Source: Prevotella sp. (GTDB taxonomy: Bacteria; Bacteroidota; Bacteroidia; Bacteroidales; Bacteroidaceae). Taken from it: a stretch of DNA of 64,000 bases. The notes beneath the pieces are model-generated. The model was given only the letters and a program-made list of their open reading frames with translations. It did no database searches and was not told the DNA's origin. The stretch lies in the NCBI GenBank assembly GCA_017645645.1, contig JAGCOB010000008.1, positions 209,591 to 273,590 on the forward strand, read 5' to 3'. Both the position numbers and the translations under genes were made by a program. Positions 16,594 to 24,484 of the stretch are shown in pieces (within the stretch, counting starts at the first letter, position 1; each line of letters starts with the position of its first letter).

Positions 16594-17280
16594 TCAGAGT
16601 ATTCCTTCCTCGTGATAGCTATAATAATGTCCGTCAGTCACGATGACGTGGTCGAGAAAGTGGATGCGCATGATGTCACAGGCCTTCTTAATGTTTTGGG
16701 TCAGATGGTTGTCCTGTTCACTGGGGTGCAGGTTGCCTGAAGGGTGGTTATGGCAGACGGCGAGGATGGTGGCACTGGCAAGGATGGCTTCGCGCAGGAT
16801 GATACGGATATCGACAGCCACCTCAGTGATGCCACCGTGGGCGATACGCAGTTTCTTGATGAGCTTGTAGTTCTGGTTCATCAATAATACCCAGAATTCC
16901 TCTACGTCCAAGTCTTGCATGATGGGACGCATATGGTTGTAGATACGTGTGGCCGTTCCACAGTCAGGGCGTTCCTCTGCTGTCTCCATCTGTCGCCGCT
17001 TGCCTAACTCACAGGCGGCGAGAATGGTGATGGCCTTGGCCTCACCGATACCGTTATATTCGCAGAGTTCGCAAATACTTTTCTTTCCCAGGGTATTCAG
17101 GTTGTTGTTACAGTCGCTGAGTATCCGTTTCATCAGGTCGACGGCACTCTCCTTCGGGGAGCCAGAGCCGATGAGGATGGCAAGCAGTTCTGCACTGCTC
17201 AGGGCTTCTGCCCCAAGATGCATCATTTTCTCACGTGGGCGATCTTCTTCAGCCCATTGGTTGATACTTAATTTATCCAT
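16594..17280 (-). CDS. radC: RadC/JAB-domain protein
   Basis: A 228-aa protein. The N-terminal helix-hairpin-helix region ([39 protein letters not shown]) is followed by the JAMM metalloprotease-like domain with [16 protein letters not shown], which has the H-x-H-x10-D metal ligands. Start 17280 ([18 protein letters not shown]) matches the family N-terminus; the longer in-frame ORF runs into the upstream gene. RadC was once linked to DNA repair, but its real activity is unsettled. Third gene after efp and a glycosyltransferase. Confidence 0.92.
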   Translation of the reverse strand: MDKLSINQWAEEDRPREKMMHLGAEALSSAELLAILIGSGSPKESAVDLMKRILSDCNNNLNTLGKKSICELCEYNGIGEAKAITILAACELGKRRQMETAEERPDCGTATRIYNHMRPIMQDLDVEEFWVLLMNQNYKLIKKLRIAHGGITEVAVDIRIILREAILASATILAVCHNHPSGNLHPSEQDNHLTQNIKKACDIMRIHFLDHVIVTDGHYYSYHEEGIL

Positions 17281-17308
17281 TGTTGATAGTTGATAAATTA
17301 AAGGATGA

Positions 17309-18355
17309 TTATTGATAGAATGTTTTCTCAAAAGCCTGGAACTCATCTTTTCCTTGTACACATCGCTTCCACCATGCTTCGATAAAGCCGCAGCCATAGC
17401 CCATCAGTTGGGTGAAGGCGGCAGGAATGCTGAGCAGTCCGACTTTCAGACTTTTATTCTGAATGGTTGAGTCGATGAGGATGATGAGGCTGTATAATAG
17501 AATCGGTAACCACGGGGCGAAGCACATCCAATAGAACTGGTCGTGGTCGACGTAGTGCATGAGGGCACGACCGATAGCGGAGACGAGGATGAGTCCAATG
17601 ACTCCTACCGTGAATACCATCGGCAACAGATGAACGAGTTTCATTGTACCAGGATGACGCTTCTCTAAGTTGATACGGGCAATACCACTGTTATAGACCT
17701 GTCGGAAGAACTTACGGAAGTCCGTACGACGCTTGTGCCATACCCATGCGTCCGGGAATAACAGGGGCTGATAGCCTGCTTCCACCATGCGATAGCTGAA
17801 ATCAATATCCTCACCGAACCGCATCTTCGAGAAGCCGCCAAGTTGCAGGTAGACATCCCGACGGATACCCATATTGAAAGAACGGGGATAGAACTTGTCG
17901 AGTTTCTTCTTACCTCCCCGGATACCACCGGTCGTGAAGAAGGAGGTCATGGAATAGCTGATGGCTTTTTGGACTGGCGTAAAGGAAGGATGGGAGGCAT
18001 CGGGACCGCCCCAAGCGGCTATTGGCCTTTGGCCGTTAGCTGTTAGCTCTTTCTCTGTTGCCTCTATATACCCTTCGGGAAGGACGACATCACTGTCGAG
18101 GATGATGACATACTCACCTTTGGCACGTTCCACGCCATAGTTACGGCTCTGTCCGGGACCGCTGTTGTCCTTATAGTAATAATGCAAATCAAGGATGTCT
18201 GCGTATTTGTCGCAAACATCCTTGCATGGTTTCTTCGATCCGTCCTCCACAATCACTACCTCGAAGTCCTTAAGCGTTTGGGAGCAGAGGCTCTCAAGCA
18301 ACTCGTCCACTTCGTCGGGGCGATTGAATACCGGAACAACGATGCTATAGTTCAT
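17309..18355 (-). CDS. Family 2 glycosyltransferase with C-terminal membrane helices
   Basis: A 348-aa inner-membrane enzyme. The GT-A fold begins at once (MNYSIVVPVFNRPDEVDELL); EYVIILDSDVVLPEGYI supplies the metal-binding DSD near residue 90, and FGEDIDFSYRMVEAGY the ED motif near 205. Two or three hydrophobic helices occupy residues 255-330. It probably adds a sugar to a lipid-linked or surface glycan; donor and acceptor are unknown. Start 18355 is chosen since the upstream in-frame segment is pure repeat. A heptamer array is translated in frame as ELTANGQRPIA in the loop after the DSD motif. Confidence 0.88.
   Translation of the reverse strand: MNYSIVVPVFNRPDEVDELLESLCSQTLKDFEVVIVEDGSKKPCKDVCDKYADILDLHYYYKDNSGPGQSRNYGVERAKGEYVIILDSDVVLPEGYIEATEKELTANGQRPIAAWGGPDASHPSFTPVQKAISYSMTSFFTTGGIRGGKKKLDKFYPRSFNMGIRRDVYLQLGGFSKMRFGEDIDFSYRMVEAGYQPLLFPDAWVWHKRRTDFRKFFRQVYNSGIARINLEKRHPGTMKLVHLLPMVFTVGVIGLILVSAIGRALMHYVDHDQFYWMCFAPWLPILLYSLIILIDSTIQNKSLKVGLLSIPAAFTQLMGYGCGFIEAWWKRCVQGKDEFQAFEKTFYQ
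18022..18049. repeat. Heptamer array inside the GT2 gene
   Basis: TTGGCCT, TTGGCCG, TTAGCTG, TTAGCTC: four heptamers encoding ELTANGQRPIA. The murF array at 7304 encodes almost the same peptide (QLTANGQLP) in an unrelated protein. Confidence 0.85.
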
Positions 18356-18411
18356 AGCTTTTGGTCTTTGGCTTTTGGCTAATAGCAAATAGCTAACAGC
18401 CAATTGCCATC
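18356..18411. repeat. Heptamer array filling the efp-GT2 gap
   Basis: Eight heptamers (AGCTTTT, GGTCTTT, GGCTTTT, GGCTAAT, AGCAAAT, AGCTAAC, AGCCAAT, TGCCATC) occupy exactly the 56 bp between the GT2 start codon and the efp stop codon. Confidence 0.85.
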
Positions 18412-18978
18412 TTACTCCTTTGCACGTGCCAGATAGCTACCGTCACGGGTATCAACCTGAATCAGGTCACCCTCGTTGATGAACAAGGGAACACGTACTT
18501 CCACACCGGTCTCCAACGTAGCGGGCTTCAGGGTGTTGGTGGCTGTGTCGCCCTTGATGCCAGGCTCGGAATGAGTCACGCGGAGGATGGTCTTCACAGG
18601 CATTTCGGCAAAGAGGACAGTACCGTCGGTGGTATCACTGACAACAGAAACGACATCACCTTCCTTCATATACTCATGACCGATGACGAGGTCGTTGGCG
18701 ATAGGAATTTGCTCAAAAGTCTCCTGGTTCATGAAGATACGACCTTCCTGATCCTCATAGAGGTACTGATAGTCACGGTGCTCAATGACAACGTCCTCGA
18801 GTTTCTCACCGATGTTGTAACGACGCTCCAGTACACGACCGTCAGTCACGTTCTTCAACTTGATGTTCATGATGGTGTTGCCCTTTCCCGGCTTACGGTG
18901 CTGGAAATCGATGCAAACCCAGATAGCACCATCCATACGGATAGCGGTTCCTTTCTTAATGTCTTGTGAGTTAATCAT
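18412..18978 (-). CDS. efp: Translation elongation factor P
   Basis: A 188-aa, three-domain beta protein that relieves ribosome stalling at polyproline. The KOW-like N-terminus has HRKPGKGNT with the Lys32 tip that carries the modification in many bacteria; the OB domains follow, ending GDLIQVDTRDGSYLARAKE. Length is standard. Start 18978 (MINSQDIKKG) matches the family; the in-frame extension runs through the promoter. The -7 box is at 19015-19022 with a heptamer array in its -33 region. First gene of efp-GT2-radC. Confidence 0.98.
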   Translation of the reverse strand: MINSQDIKKGTAIRMDGAIWVCIDFQHRKPGKGNTIMNIKLKNVTDGRVLERRYNIGEKLEDVVIEHRDYQYLYEDQEGRIFMNQETFEQIPIANDLVIGHEYMKEGDVVSVVSDTTDGTVLFAEMPVKTILRVTHSEPGIKGDTATNTLKPATLETGVEVRVPLFINEGDLIQVDTRDGSYLARAKE

Positions 18979-19014
18979 ATAAATATAAATAATGTATTTT
19001 GTTATTTTCGGGTG

Positions 19015-19022
19015 CAAAGGTA
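19015..19022 (-). promoter_or_regulatory. -7 box for efp
   Basis: TACCTTTG on the minus strand, 36 bp before the efp start codon. An AGTGAAA array begins 8 bp further upstream. Confidence 0.75.
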
Positions 19023-19030
19023 CGAAAAAT

Positions 19031-19058
19031 AGTGAAAAGTGAAAAGTGAAAAGTGAAC
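19031..19058. repeat. Heptamer array, AGTGAAA x4, upstream of efp
   Basis: AGTGAAA three times then AGTGAAC, located in the -33 region of the efp promoter. Confidence 0.9.
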
Positions 19059-19073
19059 AATTTAGGTAGAAAC

Positions 19074-19104
19074 TTGCACAATTCGAATTAATTATGTAAT
19101 TTTG
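19074..19104 (+). promoter_or_regulatory. Promoter for rpmH
   Basis: TTG at 19074-19076 and TAATTTTG at 19097-19104, 20 bp apart. The leader to the rpmH start is about 125 nt. Confidence 0.8.
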
Positions 19105-19235
19105 CACCCCGAAACTCTATTTTCGGAGTGCGAAGACAGGCTACACCTCAGCAAAAAGCGAGCTTTCTGCGTTCGGTTTGCACTGTCTTAATCAGCCCGA
19201 ATTGACGAATAATAACAATAAAATAAGATAAGACA
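19105..19235 (+). promoter_or_regulatory. Structured 5' leader of rpmH
   Basis: Three helices can be drawn: a 10-bp hairpin 19105-19114/19121-19130 (one mismatch) right at the expected transcript 5' end, a long-range stem AAGACAG/CTGTCTT (19133-19139/19183-19189), and inside it GCA-AAAAGC-GA-GCTTTC-TGC at 19151-19170. This may be an autoregulatory or processed leader; no known Rfam family is claimed. Confidence 0.5.
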
Positions 19236-19391
19236 ATGAAAAGAACATTTCAGCCACACAATCGCCGCCGCGTGAACAAGCATGGTTTCCGTGAGCGTAT
19301 GGCATCAAAGAATGGTCGTCGCGTACTGGCTTCTCGCCGTGCAAAGGGTCGTAAGAAGTTGACCGTATCTGACGAGCATCACGGAAAATAA
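19236..19391 (+). CDS. rpmH: 50S ribosomal protein L34
   Basis: A 51-aa basic protein, [20 protein letters not shown] onward, with the L34 core [22 protein letters not shown]. It has the usual length for Bacteroidetes. The leader upstream is long and structured, and a terminator follows at 19424-19459. It is not next to rnpA or dnaA here, unlike in many bacteria. Confidence 0.98.
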   Translation: MKRTFQPHNRRRVNKHGFRERMASKNGRRVLASRRAKGRKKLTVSDEHHGK

Positions 19392-19423
19392 TCTCCGTTT
19401 GAAGAAGGAGTAAAGGAAGAATG

Positions 19424-19459
19424 TCGGGAGTAGGCGAAAAGTCAGCTCTCGATTTTTTT
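19424..19459 (+). terminator. Rho-independent terminator after rpmH
   Basis: Stem TCGGGAG (19424-19430) with CTCTCGA (19446-19452), one G:U pair, followed by seven Ts. Confidence 0.75.
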
Positions 19460-19468
19460 AGTCTATTA

Positions 19469-19500
19469 TTTGGTGTTGTCGATAATTCTTTGTACTTTTG
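19469..19500 (+). promoter_or_regulatory. Promoter for the PASTA protein-rluD-ddl operon
   Basis: TTTG at 19469-19472 and TACTTTTG at 19493-19500 with a 20-bp spacer; 33 bp before the start codon. Confidence 0.8.
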
Positions 19501-19533
19501 TCGTTTAGATAATTCAGTACTTATAATATAATA

Positions 19534-20208
19534 ATGAACGCAAAGGAATTCATGGGCAAGATAGCCAGTCATTATATCCTCCTCCATCTGCTTGCCATGG
19601 CAGTGGTGATCGTCTTGTTATGCGTTGGTGTCAAATACGGATTAGACCTTTATACGCATCATGGAGAGGGTATTGACGTACCCGAGTTAAAGGGGATGAC
19701 CTACCTGAAGGCGAGACTCCTGTTGGATGAGGAAGGACTGAATATTGTGGTTAGCGACTCCGGCTATGTGAAGACCCTGCCAGCCGACTGTATCCTTGCT
19801 CAGACCCCTGGTAAAGGCACGAAGGTGAAGTCCGGACACACCATCTATGTGACTGTCAACTCTCCCTCATCTCCCACTTTTGCCATTCCTGACATCGTGG
19901 ACAACTCCAGTTATCGGGAGGCAGAGGCGAAACTGATGGCGATGGGCTTTAAGTTGACACCACCCCAGCAGGTCGTCGGGGAGAAAGACTGGGTCTATGG
20001 TATTATCTGCCGTGGACGCAGGGTATCGAATGGCGACCGTATCCCTATTGACTATCCGTTGACACTGATGATTGGCAAGGGAAACTATGACGAGTCGGAG
20101 GGTATGGAATTTGTGGACCCGACCTACAGTCCTGATATGGTAGACCAGCAACCGACTGAGGTGGACGATTTCGAGGAGGTTACTATTCCTCCCGTAGGTA
20201 GTGAATAG
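19534..20208 (+). CDS. Membrane-anchored PASTA-domain protein
   Basis: A 224-aa protein with one membrane helix (residues 15-40) and two PASTA repeats: IDVPELKGMTYLKARLLLDE... to YVTVNS (about 49-110) and FAIPDIVDNSSYREAEAKLM to LMIGKG (about 116-190). PASTA domains bind peptidoglycan fragments or beta-lactams. No kinase or transpeptidase domain is attached, so it may be a periplasmic cell-wall sensor or scaffold. The acidic C-terminus (about 35 residues) is probably unstructured. rluD follows after 6 bp and ddl further on, a linkage common in Bacteroidetes. Confidence 0.88.
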   Translation: MNAKEFMGKIASHYILLHLLAMAVVIVLLCVGVKYGLDLYTHHGEGIDVPELKGMTYLKARLLLDEEGLNIVVSDSGYVKTLPADCILAQTPGKGTKVKSGHTIYVTVNSPSSPTFAIPDIVDNSSYREAEAKLMAMGFKLTPPQQVVGEKDWVYGIICRGRRVSNGDRIPIDYPLTLMIGKGNYDESEGMEFVDPTYSPDMVDQQPTEVDDFEEVTIPPVGSE

Positions 20209-20214
20209 AATGAT

Positions 20215-21276
20215 ATGACAGAGAAACTGGATGACATACTCCTGGAGGAAGAGGACGAAGGACAGGGGGAGCTTTACGAGCACCTGCGTCTGGAGATCGA
20301 CCGTGGACAGGTACCTGTCCGTATCGACAAGTATATGTCGGAACATGTCCAGCACTCCTCGCGTAATAGGATCCAGAAAGCGGCGGATGCCGGTTTTATC
20401 CAGGTCAACGGCAAACCCGTTAAGAGCAACTATAAGGTGCGTCCCGGGGATGTCATCACCCTGATGCTCGACCGTCCGCACTATGATACGACCATCGAAC
20501 CGGAGGAGATGCCACTGGATATCGTCTATGAGGACGACCAGTTGATGGTCATCAACAAACCGGCAGGTCTGGTGGTGCATCCTGGATGTGGGAACTTCCA
20601 TGGAACTCTGGTCAATGCCGTTGCGTGGCATCTGCGTGACTTGCCAACCTACGATCCCAATGACCCTTCTGTGGGACTGGTACACCGCATCGACAAGGAT
20701 ACTAGTGGTCTACTGGTCATTGCCAAGACACCCGAGGCGAAGACAGAGTTGGGTGCCCAGTTCTTCAACCACGATACGCATCGCAGCTATCATGCCTTGG
20801 TATGGGGAAACTTCACGGAGGATACGGGACGTATCGAAGGGAATATCGGACGCGACCCGAAAGACCGTCTGCGCATGGCTGTCTTCCCTCCTGGTTCAGA
20901 GACAGGAAAGTCTGCCGTCACGCATTATAAGGTGTTGGAACGGTTTGGTTACGTGACGTTGGTGGAGTGTCGCTTAGAGACAGGACGTACCCACCAGATC
21001 CGTGCCCACATGAAACATATCGGACATCCGCTGTTCGGGGACGAGCGCTATGGAGGAACAGAGATTCTGCGCGGTGAGCGTACCGCCTCCTATAAAGCCT
21101 ATATCCAGAACTGTTTTAAGCTCTGTAACCGTCAGGCACTGCATGCTAAGACATTGGGCTTCGTTCATCCCGTGACAGGACAGCAGATGGACTTCACCTC
21201 GGAACTGGCGTCGGATATGGCAGCGTTGCTTGAGAAATGGAGAAATTATAGCCGGCCTCCCGGCATCCCGGAATAA
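20215..21276 (+). CDS. rluD: 23S rRNA pseudouridine synthase, RluD type
   Basis: A 353-aa RNA-modifying enzyme. After a 30-residue acidic tail comes an S4 RNA-binding domain (RIDKYMSEHVQHSSRNRIQK...VNGKPVKSNYKVRPGDVI, about 37-85) and the RluA/RluD catalytic domain with GLVVHPGCGN, VHRIDKDTSGLLVIAKT (catalytic Asp near 160) and RTHQIRAHMKHIGHPLFGD. Family role is pseudouridine formation in helix 69 of 23S rRNA. The last residues (SRPPGIPE) come from an octamer array that spans the stop codon, so the C-terminus is repeat-derived. Confidence 0.93.
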   Translation: MTEKLDDILLEEEDEGQGELYEHLRLEIDRGQVPVRIDKYMSEHVQHSSRNRIQKAADAGFIQVNGKPVKSNYKVRPGDVITLMLDRPHYDTTIEPEEMPLDIVYEDDQLMVINKPAGLVVHPGCGNFHGTLVNAVAWHLRDLPTYDPNDPSVGLVHRIDKDTSGLLVIAKTPEAKTELGAQFFNHDTHRSYHALVWGNFTEDTGRIEGNIGRDPKDRLRMAVFPPGSETGKSAVTHYKVLERFGYVTLVECRLETGRTHQIRAHMKHIGHPLFGDERYGGTEILRGERTASYKAYIQNCFKLCNRQALHAKTLGFVHPVTGQQMDFTSELASDMAALLEKWRNYSRPPGIPE

Positions 21277-21295
21277 CGGCATCCCGGCATAACGA
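21256..21295. repeat. Octamer array across the rluD stop codon
   Basis: CCTCCCGG, CATCCCGG, AATAACGG, CATCCCGG, CATAACGA; the TAA stop at 21274-21276 is inside the third unit. Confidence 0.85.
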
Positions 21296-21320
21296 AATAA
21301 TAATAAAAAAAAAAGAAAAT

Positions 21321-22310
21321 ATGAAAAACTTAAAACGTGTCATTGCCATCGTTTGTGGTGGCGACTCTTCGGAGCACGATGTGTCATTGCGCTCCGCTCA
21401 AGGTATCTATTCGTTCTTCGACAAGGAACGATATGATGTGTATATCGTGGATGTGAAAGGTCAGGACTGGAACGTCGAACTGCATGACGGTACGACGGCA
21501 CGCATCGACCGTAACGACTTCTCGTTTGTCGAGGACGGTGAGGCAAAGCGTTTTGACTATGCCTATATCACCATTCATGGTACACCGGGTGAGAATGGTA
21601 TCATGCAGGGTTATTTTGATCTGGTAAGAGTACCCTACAGCACCAGTGGTGTGTTGGTGGAAGCAATGACCTTTGATAAGTTCGTGCTCAACCAGTATCT
21701 GCGTGGCTATGGCATCGCCGTTGCCGACTCGCTGTTGATCCGCAAGGGCTATGAGGAATTGGTGAGCGACGAGGAAATAGAACGTCGTATCGGAATGCCT
21801 TGTTTCGTCAAGCCTGCTGCTGACGGCTCATCTTTCGGTGTGTCGAAGGTGAAGGAGGCCGACCAACTCGCTCCAGCCATCCGTAAGGCGATGATGGAAA
21901 GTCCTGAGGTAATGGTGGAGCAGTTCCTGGAGGGTACGGAGATCACGATGGGTATCTATAAGACCAGGGAGAAAGCGGTGCTGTTGCCGATTACCGAGGT
22001 GGTGACCCAGAATGAGTTCTTCGACTATAACGCGAAATACAATGGTCAGGTCCAGGAGATTACGCCGGCCCGTATCTCGGAGGATACTGCCCGCCGTGTC
22101 CGTGAGATTACCAGTCATATCTATGACATCCTGCATTGCAACGGTATCATCCGTATTGACTATATCATCTCGCCGAAAGGCAAGATTACGATGCTGGAGG
22201 TCAATACTACCCCGGGAATGACGGCTACCAGCTTCATCCCCCAGCAGGTGAAGGCTGCCGGACTCTCCATGACCGACGTACTGACAGAGATCGTAGAAAA
22301 CCAGTTCTAA
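21321..22310 (+). CDS. ddl: D-alanine--D-alanine ligase
   Basis: A 329-aa ATP-grasp ligase that makes the D-Ala-D-Ala dipeptide used by MurF. The N-terminus VIAIVCGGDSSEHDVSLRSA has the family G-G-x-S-x-E-H/D-VS motif; AYITIHGTPGENGIMQGYFD (about 75-95), CFVKPAADGSSFGVSKV (about 160) and the C-terminal IRIDYI and MLEVNTTPGMTATSF close the active site. It sits in the PASTA-rluD-ddl-acyltransferase run. A MITE-like inverted repeat begins 3 bp after the stop codon. Confidence 0.97.
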   Translation: MKNLKRVIAIVCGGDSSEHDVSLRSAQGIYSFFDKERYDVYIVDVKGQDWNVELHDGTTARIDRNDFSFVEDGEAKRFDYAYITIHGTPGENGIMQGYFDLVRVPYSTSGVLVEAMTFDKFVLNQYLRGYGIAVADSLLIRKGYEELVSDEEIERRIGMPCFVKPAADGSSFGVSKVKEADQLAPAIRKAMMESPEVMVEQFLEGTEITMGIYKTREKAVLLPITEVVTQNEFFDYNAKYNGQVQEITPARISEDTARRVREITSHIYDILHCNGIIRIDYIISPKGKITMLEVNTTPGMTATSFIPQQVKAAGLSMTDVLTEIVENQF

Positions 22311-22313
22311 ATT

Positions 22314-22426
22314 GCCCCCTAAGTTAGGGGGATGGGGGTCTGAACAAGACTCCTGTTACATATAGTTTGTAAGATATGGAAGACAATCAACATCGTTCAG
22401 ACCCCCACCCCCCTAACTTAGGGGGC
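22314..22426. repeat. Nested inverted-repeat element (MITE-like), copy 2
   Basis: GCCCCCTAAGTTAGGGGG (22314-22331) and GGGGGTCTGAAC, then a 50-nt loop, then the mirror image ending GGGGGC at 22426. Same arms as the element at 10796-10933, different loop. The next gene's start codon (22376) is in the loop. Confidence 0.9.
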
Positions 22427-23608
22427 TTTGAGGAGTTTGATGAGATACGGCCTTACGAGGTCGGGGAGATGAAACAGGCGTTTGAGGAACTGATTAACGA
22501 CCGTCAGTTCTCGCTGTTGCTGAAAGGTTTTGTGCCCTGGCTTCCTAAATCGATACGCAATGGTCTGTTGCGTCTTGCCTTCATCGGTGTGAAGACTCCA
22601 CTGGATTTCCAGTTGCGTTTCATGAAACCTATCGTCTGGTATTTCGTCCGTAAATACACTGATGGTCTTAGTTTCGATGACGCTACACTTCGCCAACAGC
22701 CAACAGCCAACAGCCAACAGCCAGAAGACCGTTACACGTTCGTCTCCAACCACCGTGACATCGTGCTTGACTCCGCCTTCCTCGATGTCCTGCTCAATAA
22801 GCATGACTATCCGACAACGGTAGAAATCGGTATCGGTGACAACCTGCTGATTTATCCGTGGATTAAACGACTGGTACGGATGAATAAGGCATTCACCGTG
22901 CGCCGTGGACTGACGGCTCATGAGATGATGAAGAGCAGTCAGTTGATGAGCCGTTATATCCACTATGCCGTCACTCAGAAGAAGGAGAATATCTGGATAG
23001 CCCAGCGTGAGGGTAGGGCGAAAGACTCGGATGACCGTACCCAGGACTCAGTATTGAAGATGCTGGCGATGGGAGGCGAAGGTGAAATGGCTGACAAACT
23101 CCGCGAGCTGAACATCGTGCCTCTTACCATCAGTTACGAGTATGATCCCTGCGACTACCTGAAGGCACAGGAGTTTCAACAGAAACGGGATAATCCTGCC
23201 TTTAAGAAAAGCAAGCAGGACGACCTTGATAATATGAAGACGGGTATCTTCGGTTATAAGGGACGGGTGCATTATCATTGCGGAACCCCTGTCAACCAGT
23301 GGCTCGACGAACTGAACGACCTGCCCAAGAACGAGTTCTTCAAGGAGGTGGCACACCGCATGGACACGGAGATCCATCGCCACTACAAACTCTATCCCTG
23401 CAACTATATCGCCCTGGATCTTCTAGATGATTCTAGAGCATCTAGATATTCTAGTCATTATTCAGAAGCAGACCAACAGCGCTTCGAGTCCTATCTCTCC
23501 CAACAGCTTGCGAAGATCAATATTCCCAACAAGGATGAGGCTTTCCTCCGTGAGCGGATGCTGACGATGTATGCTAACCCCCTCCGTAACTATCTTGCCG
23601 CCCAATGA
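22376..23608 (+). CDS. PlsC-like acyltransferase with repeat-derived N-terminus
   Basis: A 410-aa protein related to 1-acyl-glycerol-3-phosphate/glycerol-3-phosphate acyltransferases. FVSNHRDIVLDSAFLDVLL (about residue 122) has the NHxxxxD catalytic motif, and WIAQREGRAKD (about 205) resembles the second acyltransferase block. It probably transfers an acyl group to a lipid precursor at the inner membrane. Residues 1-20 (including HRSDPHPPNLGGFEE) are encoded by the right arm and loop of the inverted-repeat element; the conserved-looking FDEIRPYEVGE follows at once. The next in-frame ATG is 22469, which would lose that segment. A perfect GCCAACA x4 array and a nonamer array are also translated in frame. 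Confidence 0.8.
   Translation: MEDNQHRSDPHPPNLGGFEEFDEIRPYEVGEMKQAFEELINDRQFSLLLKGFVPWLPKSIRNGLLRLAFIGVKTPLDFQLRFMKPIVWYFVRKYTDGLSFDDATLRQQPTANSQQPEDRYTFVSNHRDIVLDSAFLDVLLNKHDYPTTVEIGIGDNLLIYPWIKRLVRMNKAFTVRRGLTAHEMMKSSQLMSRYIHYAVTQKKENIWIAQREGRAKDSDDRTQDSVLKMLAMGGEGEMADKLRELNIVPLTISYEYDPCDYLKAQEFQQKRDNPAFKKSKQDDLDNMKTGIFGYKGRVHYHCGTPVNQWLDELNDLPKNEFFKEVAHRMDTEIHRHYKLYPCNYIALDLLDDSRASRYSSHYSEADQQRFESYLSQQLAKINIPNKDEAFLRERMLTMYANPLRNYLAAQ
22692..22719. repeat. Heptamer array GCCAACA x4 inside the acyltransferase gene
   Basis: Four perfect heptamers, read as QQPTANSQQP just before the catalytic NHxxxxD motif; the reverse complement is TGTTGGC, the TTRGCYN family. Confidence 0.9.
23422..23458. 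repeat. Nonamer array inside the acyltransferase gene
   Basis: TCTAGATGAT, TCTAGAGCA, TCTAGATAT, TCTAGTCAT: one 10-nt and three 9-nt units sharing TCTAG, read as LLDDSRASRYSSHYS. Core matches the murF array at 7795. Confidence 0.8.
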
Positions 23609-24267
23609 AGAAGTTTTTGTATGCAGCCATTTTATGGCTGCCCGTATTGACAGCCTGTACCACCGACAGCTACGAAAAGGGTGAGGGCAAGTATTCCCTG
23701 ATGCAGGCAGAAATGGTCGACCTGAGCATTAATGGACAGAAAGAGGCTGCCGCCTTTTTCCTGGACGATGGTAGCCGTTTCACGCTGACCCCTCCTGTCA
23801 CCGCCAAGTGGATAGAGACGGCAGACACGGTATACCGTGCCGTGCTGTATTTCAACAAACTCAGTGAGACGACGGCGGAAGCAGTGTCGCTAGGTGCCGT
23901 ACCCACCCTCCGTGCCGTCAAGCACTGGCAACTGAAAGTGCAGCCAGAGGATCCTACGGGTATCGAGAGTGCCTGGCTAAGCAAGAACGGTAAGTACCTC
24001 AACCTCGCCCTGTTGCTGAAGTCCGGACAGGCAGACGATAATGATGGGATCCAGACCGTAGGACTCGCCCAGGATACCATCCGTAAGAATGACGACCATA
24101 CCTGCACGGCGTGTTTCCGTCTGTTGCACGACCAGTGCGGTGTCCCCCAGTATTATACCATCCGTCGTTACATCAGCATCCTCCTTCCCGACACTGTCGC
24201 ATTAGACACCATCCGCCTGACCATTCCCACCTACGAGGGCAAGAAGGAACGGGTGTTTATTCCGTAA
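23605..24267 (+). CDS. Lipoprotein, possibly NigD-like
   Basis: A 220-aa exported protein with lipobox LPVLTAC (Cys18). It overlaps the acyltransferase gene by 4 bp (ATGA), so it is co-translated. Residues 30-85 form a small beta domain (MVDLSINGQKEAAAFFLDDGSRFTL) and 100-220 a beta-sandwich-like region (WLSKNGKYLNLALLLKSG, IQTVGLAQDT). This two-part layout recalls NigD-like lipoproteins of Bacteroidetes, named from a bacteriocin-linked gene but mostly of unknown role. Assignment is by eye. A palindromic element follows as a likely terminator. Confidence 0.6.
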   Translation: MKKFLYAAILWLPVLTACTTDSYEKGEGKYSLMQAEMVDLSINGQKEAAAFFLDDGSRFTLTPPVTAKWIETADTVYRAVLYFNKLSETTAEAVSLGAVPTLRAVKHWQLKVQPEDPTGIESAWLSKNGKYLNLALLLKSGQADDNDGIQTVGLAQDTIRKNDDHTCTACFRLLHDQCGVPQYYTIRRYISILLPDTVALDTIRLTIPTYEGKKERVFIP

Positions 24268-24310
24268 GTCATTTCTTACCAGACACTACAGAAGTTTTTT
24301 CATTGAATTT

Positions 24311-24373
24311 AATGTCACTAATGTCATAAATGCCCTGTTTATGGGCATTTTTTAGTGACATTAGTGACATTGA
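24311..24373. repeat. Island boundary palindrome, left copy (also a terminator)
   Basis: AATGTCACTAATGTCA, then ATGCCC-TGTTTAT-GGGCAT-TTTTT, then TGACATTAGTGACATT: nested palindrome with a terminator-like core. The 54 bp from 24320 to 24373 recur in reverse orientation at 27518-27571. Outer TTTCTTACCA/TGGTAAGAAA arms (about 24272 and 24384) extend this copy. Confidence 0.85.
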
Positions 24374-24405
24374 GGATCTGTTTTGGTAAGAAAATGGGGA
24401 AAAAG

Positions 24406-24436
24406 TTGCAAAATTGAAAAATTTTTTGTATCTTTG
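24406..24436 (+). promoter_or_regulatory. Promoter for the island's first gene
   Basis: TTG at 24406-24408 and TATCTTTG at 24429-24436, 20 bp apart; leader about 45 nt. Confidence 0.75.
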
Positions 24437-24484
24437 CACGTGATTTCAAAACAAAATATTAATCAACTAATTAACTTAACAACT

